Source: Wenzhouxiangellaceae bacterium
GTDB lineage: Bacteria; Pseudomonadota; Gammaproteobacteria; Xanthomonadales; Wenzhouxiangellaceae
Assembly: GCA_023258355.1 (NCBI GenBank)
Contig: JALQZL010000040.1
Coordinates: 1 to 5,800, forward strand
Direction: 5' to 3'
DNA length: 5,800 nt
In this document: positions 5,483-5,800 of the stretch, one piece after another
Numbering within the stretch: position 1 is the first letter of the stretch
Layout: each line of letters begins with the position of its first letter
Made by a program: the position numbers and the translations under genes
Notes under the pieces: generated by a model
Databases searched by the model: none
What the model saw: only the letters and a program-made list of their open reading frames with translations
What the model was told of the DNA's origin: nothing

Positions 5483-5800
5483 TTAAGCTGCTCCCTCAGG
5501 ATCAACACCGATCACTACGTGGTTTTCGTCAGAGAATGAATAAGGTGGCACCAACAAATTGAGCACTGCTGGCACCCCTGTGTACACTCGGCCAGCCAAG
5601 TCGAACTTCGAGCGATGGCACGGGCAGAAAAAGCCCCCTTTCCAGTCGTCATCGAAAGGCTGTGCACCCACTTCTGGGATGGTTCTTGGAATACAGCCTA
5701 GGTGAGTGCAATGGACATTAAGCACGAGGATGTCAGGTCTGATGGACCGATGCACATTTTGTGCATAACTGGGCTGCTGTGAGGCGGTCTCTGAGCCAGG
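5483..5800 (-). CDS. petA: Rieske iron-sulfur protein of the bc1 complex, N-terminus outside window
   Basis: The Rieske subunit carries a 2Fe-2S cluster that moves electrons from ubiquinol to cytochrome c1. The window holds the last 105 residues, which cover the periplasmic cluster-binding domain; the Tat-type signal and membrane anchor would lie to the right. Counting from the edge, box I CTHLGC (31-36) gives one Cys and one His ligand plus a disulfide Cys. Box II is CPCHRSKFDLAGRV, again with Cys and His ligands and the partner Cys. All six cluster and disulfide residues are present, but the Gly after the His in the usual CPCHGS is Arg. The tail has the family GVPA...NL.VPPY pattern. A GTG at 5753-5755 opens a shorter frame, but it is internal: the upstream codons (PGSETASQQPSYAQN) continue the family sequence to the edge. 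The stop is 3 bases before petB. Confidence 0.96.
   Translation of the reverse strand, partial: PGSETASQQPSYAQNVHRSIRPDILVLNVHCTHLGCIPRTIPEVGAQPFDDDWKGGFFCPCHRSKFDLAGRVYTGVPAVLNLLVPPYSFSDENHVVIGVDPEGAA

Noticed and set aside
5753..5755. GTG as the start of a 90-residue Rieske-like protein
   Set aside because: The frame continues upstream to the window edge with Rieske family sequence, so the gene is cut by the window and not short.

Overview
This window is ordinary chromosomal housekeeping DNA from a gammaproteobacterium, or a close relative. That placement is inferred from two linked gene sets typical of the group: cytochrome bc1 genes petA-petB-petC followed by sspA-sspB, and a surE-pcm pair. 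I cannot name the genus. Coding density is very high. The only gaps above 70 bases are 1425-1500 and 3420-3491. I saw no RNA gene, mobile element, CRISPR array or phage gene.

Left block (1-1424, minus strand): surE (a survival-protein nucleotidase) is followed after one base by pcm (L-isoaspartyl protein methyltransferase), which loses its last few codons at the left edge. Both belong to stress-survival and damage-repair functions. A good sigma70-like promoter lies just upstream of surE. A plus-strand -10 box overlaps it and points towards the next genes.

Middle block (1501-2364, plus strand): an Smr-domain protein is followed 6 bases later by a small single-pass membrane protein of the DUF3301 type. 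This pair runs divergently from surE and convergently into sspB, with one base between the two stop codons.

Right block (2366-5800, minus strand, transcribed right to left): petA (Rieske protein, N-terminal part outside the window), petB (cytochrome b), petC (cytochrome c1), sspA (RNA-polymerase-associated stringent starvation protein) and sspB (ClpXP adaptor). PetABC form the ubiquinol:cytochrome c oxidoreductase of an aerobic or nitrate-type respiratory chain. petA-petB are 3 bases apart and petB-petC overlap by 4 bases, so they are almost certainly one operon. sspA and sspB may read through from it.

I found no undescribed system. The points worth a second look are residue-level departures in well-known families: PVWY in place of PEWY at the Qo site of cytochrome b, CPCHRS in place of CPCHGS in the Rieske protein, a CxxC pair and an altered Glu-Ser site in SspA, and DLHE in place of DLHG in the Smr protein.
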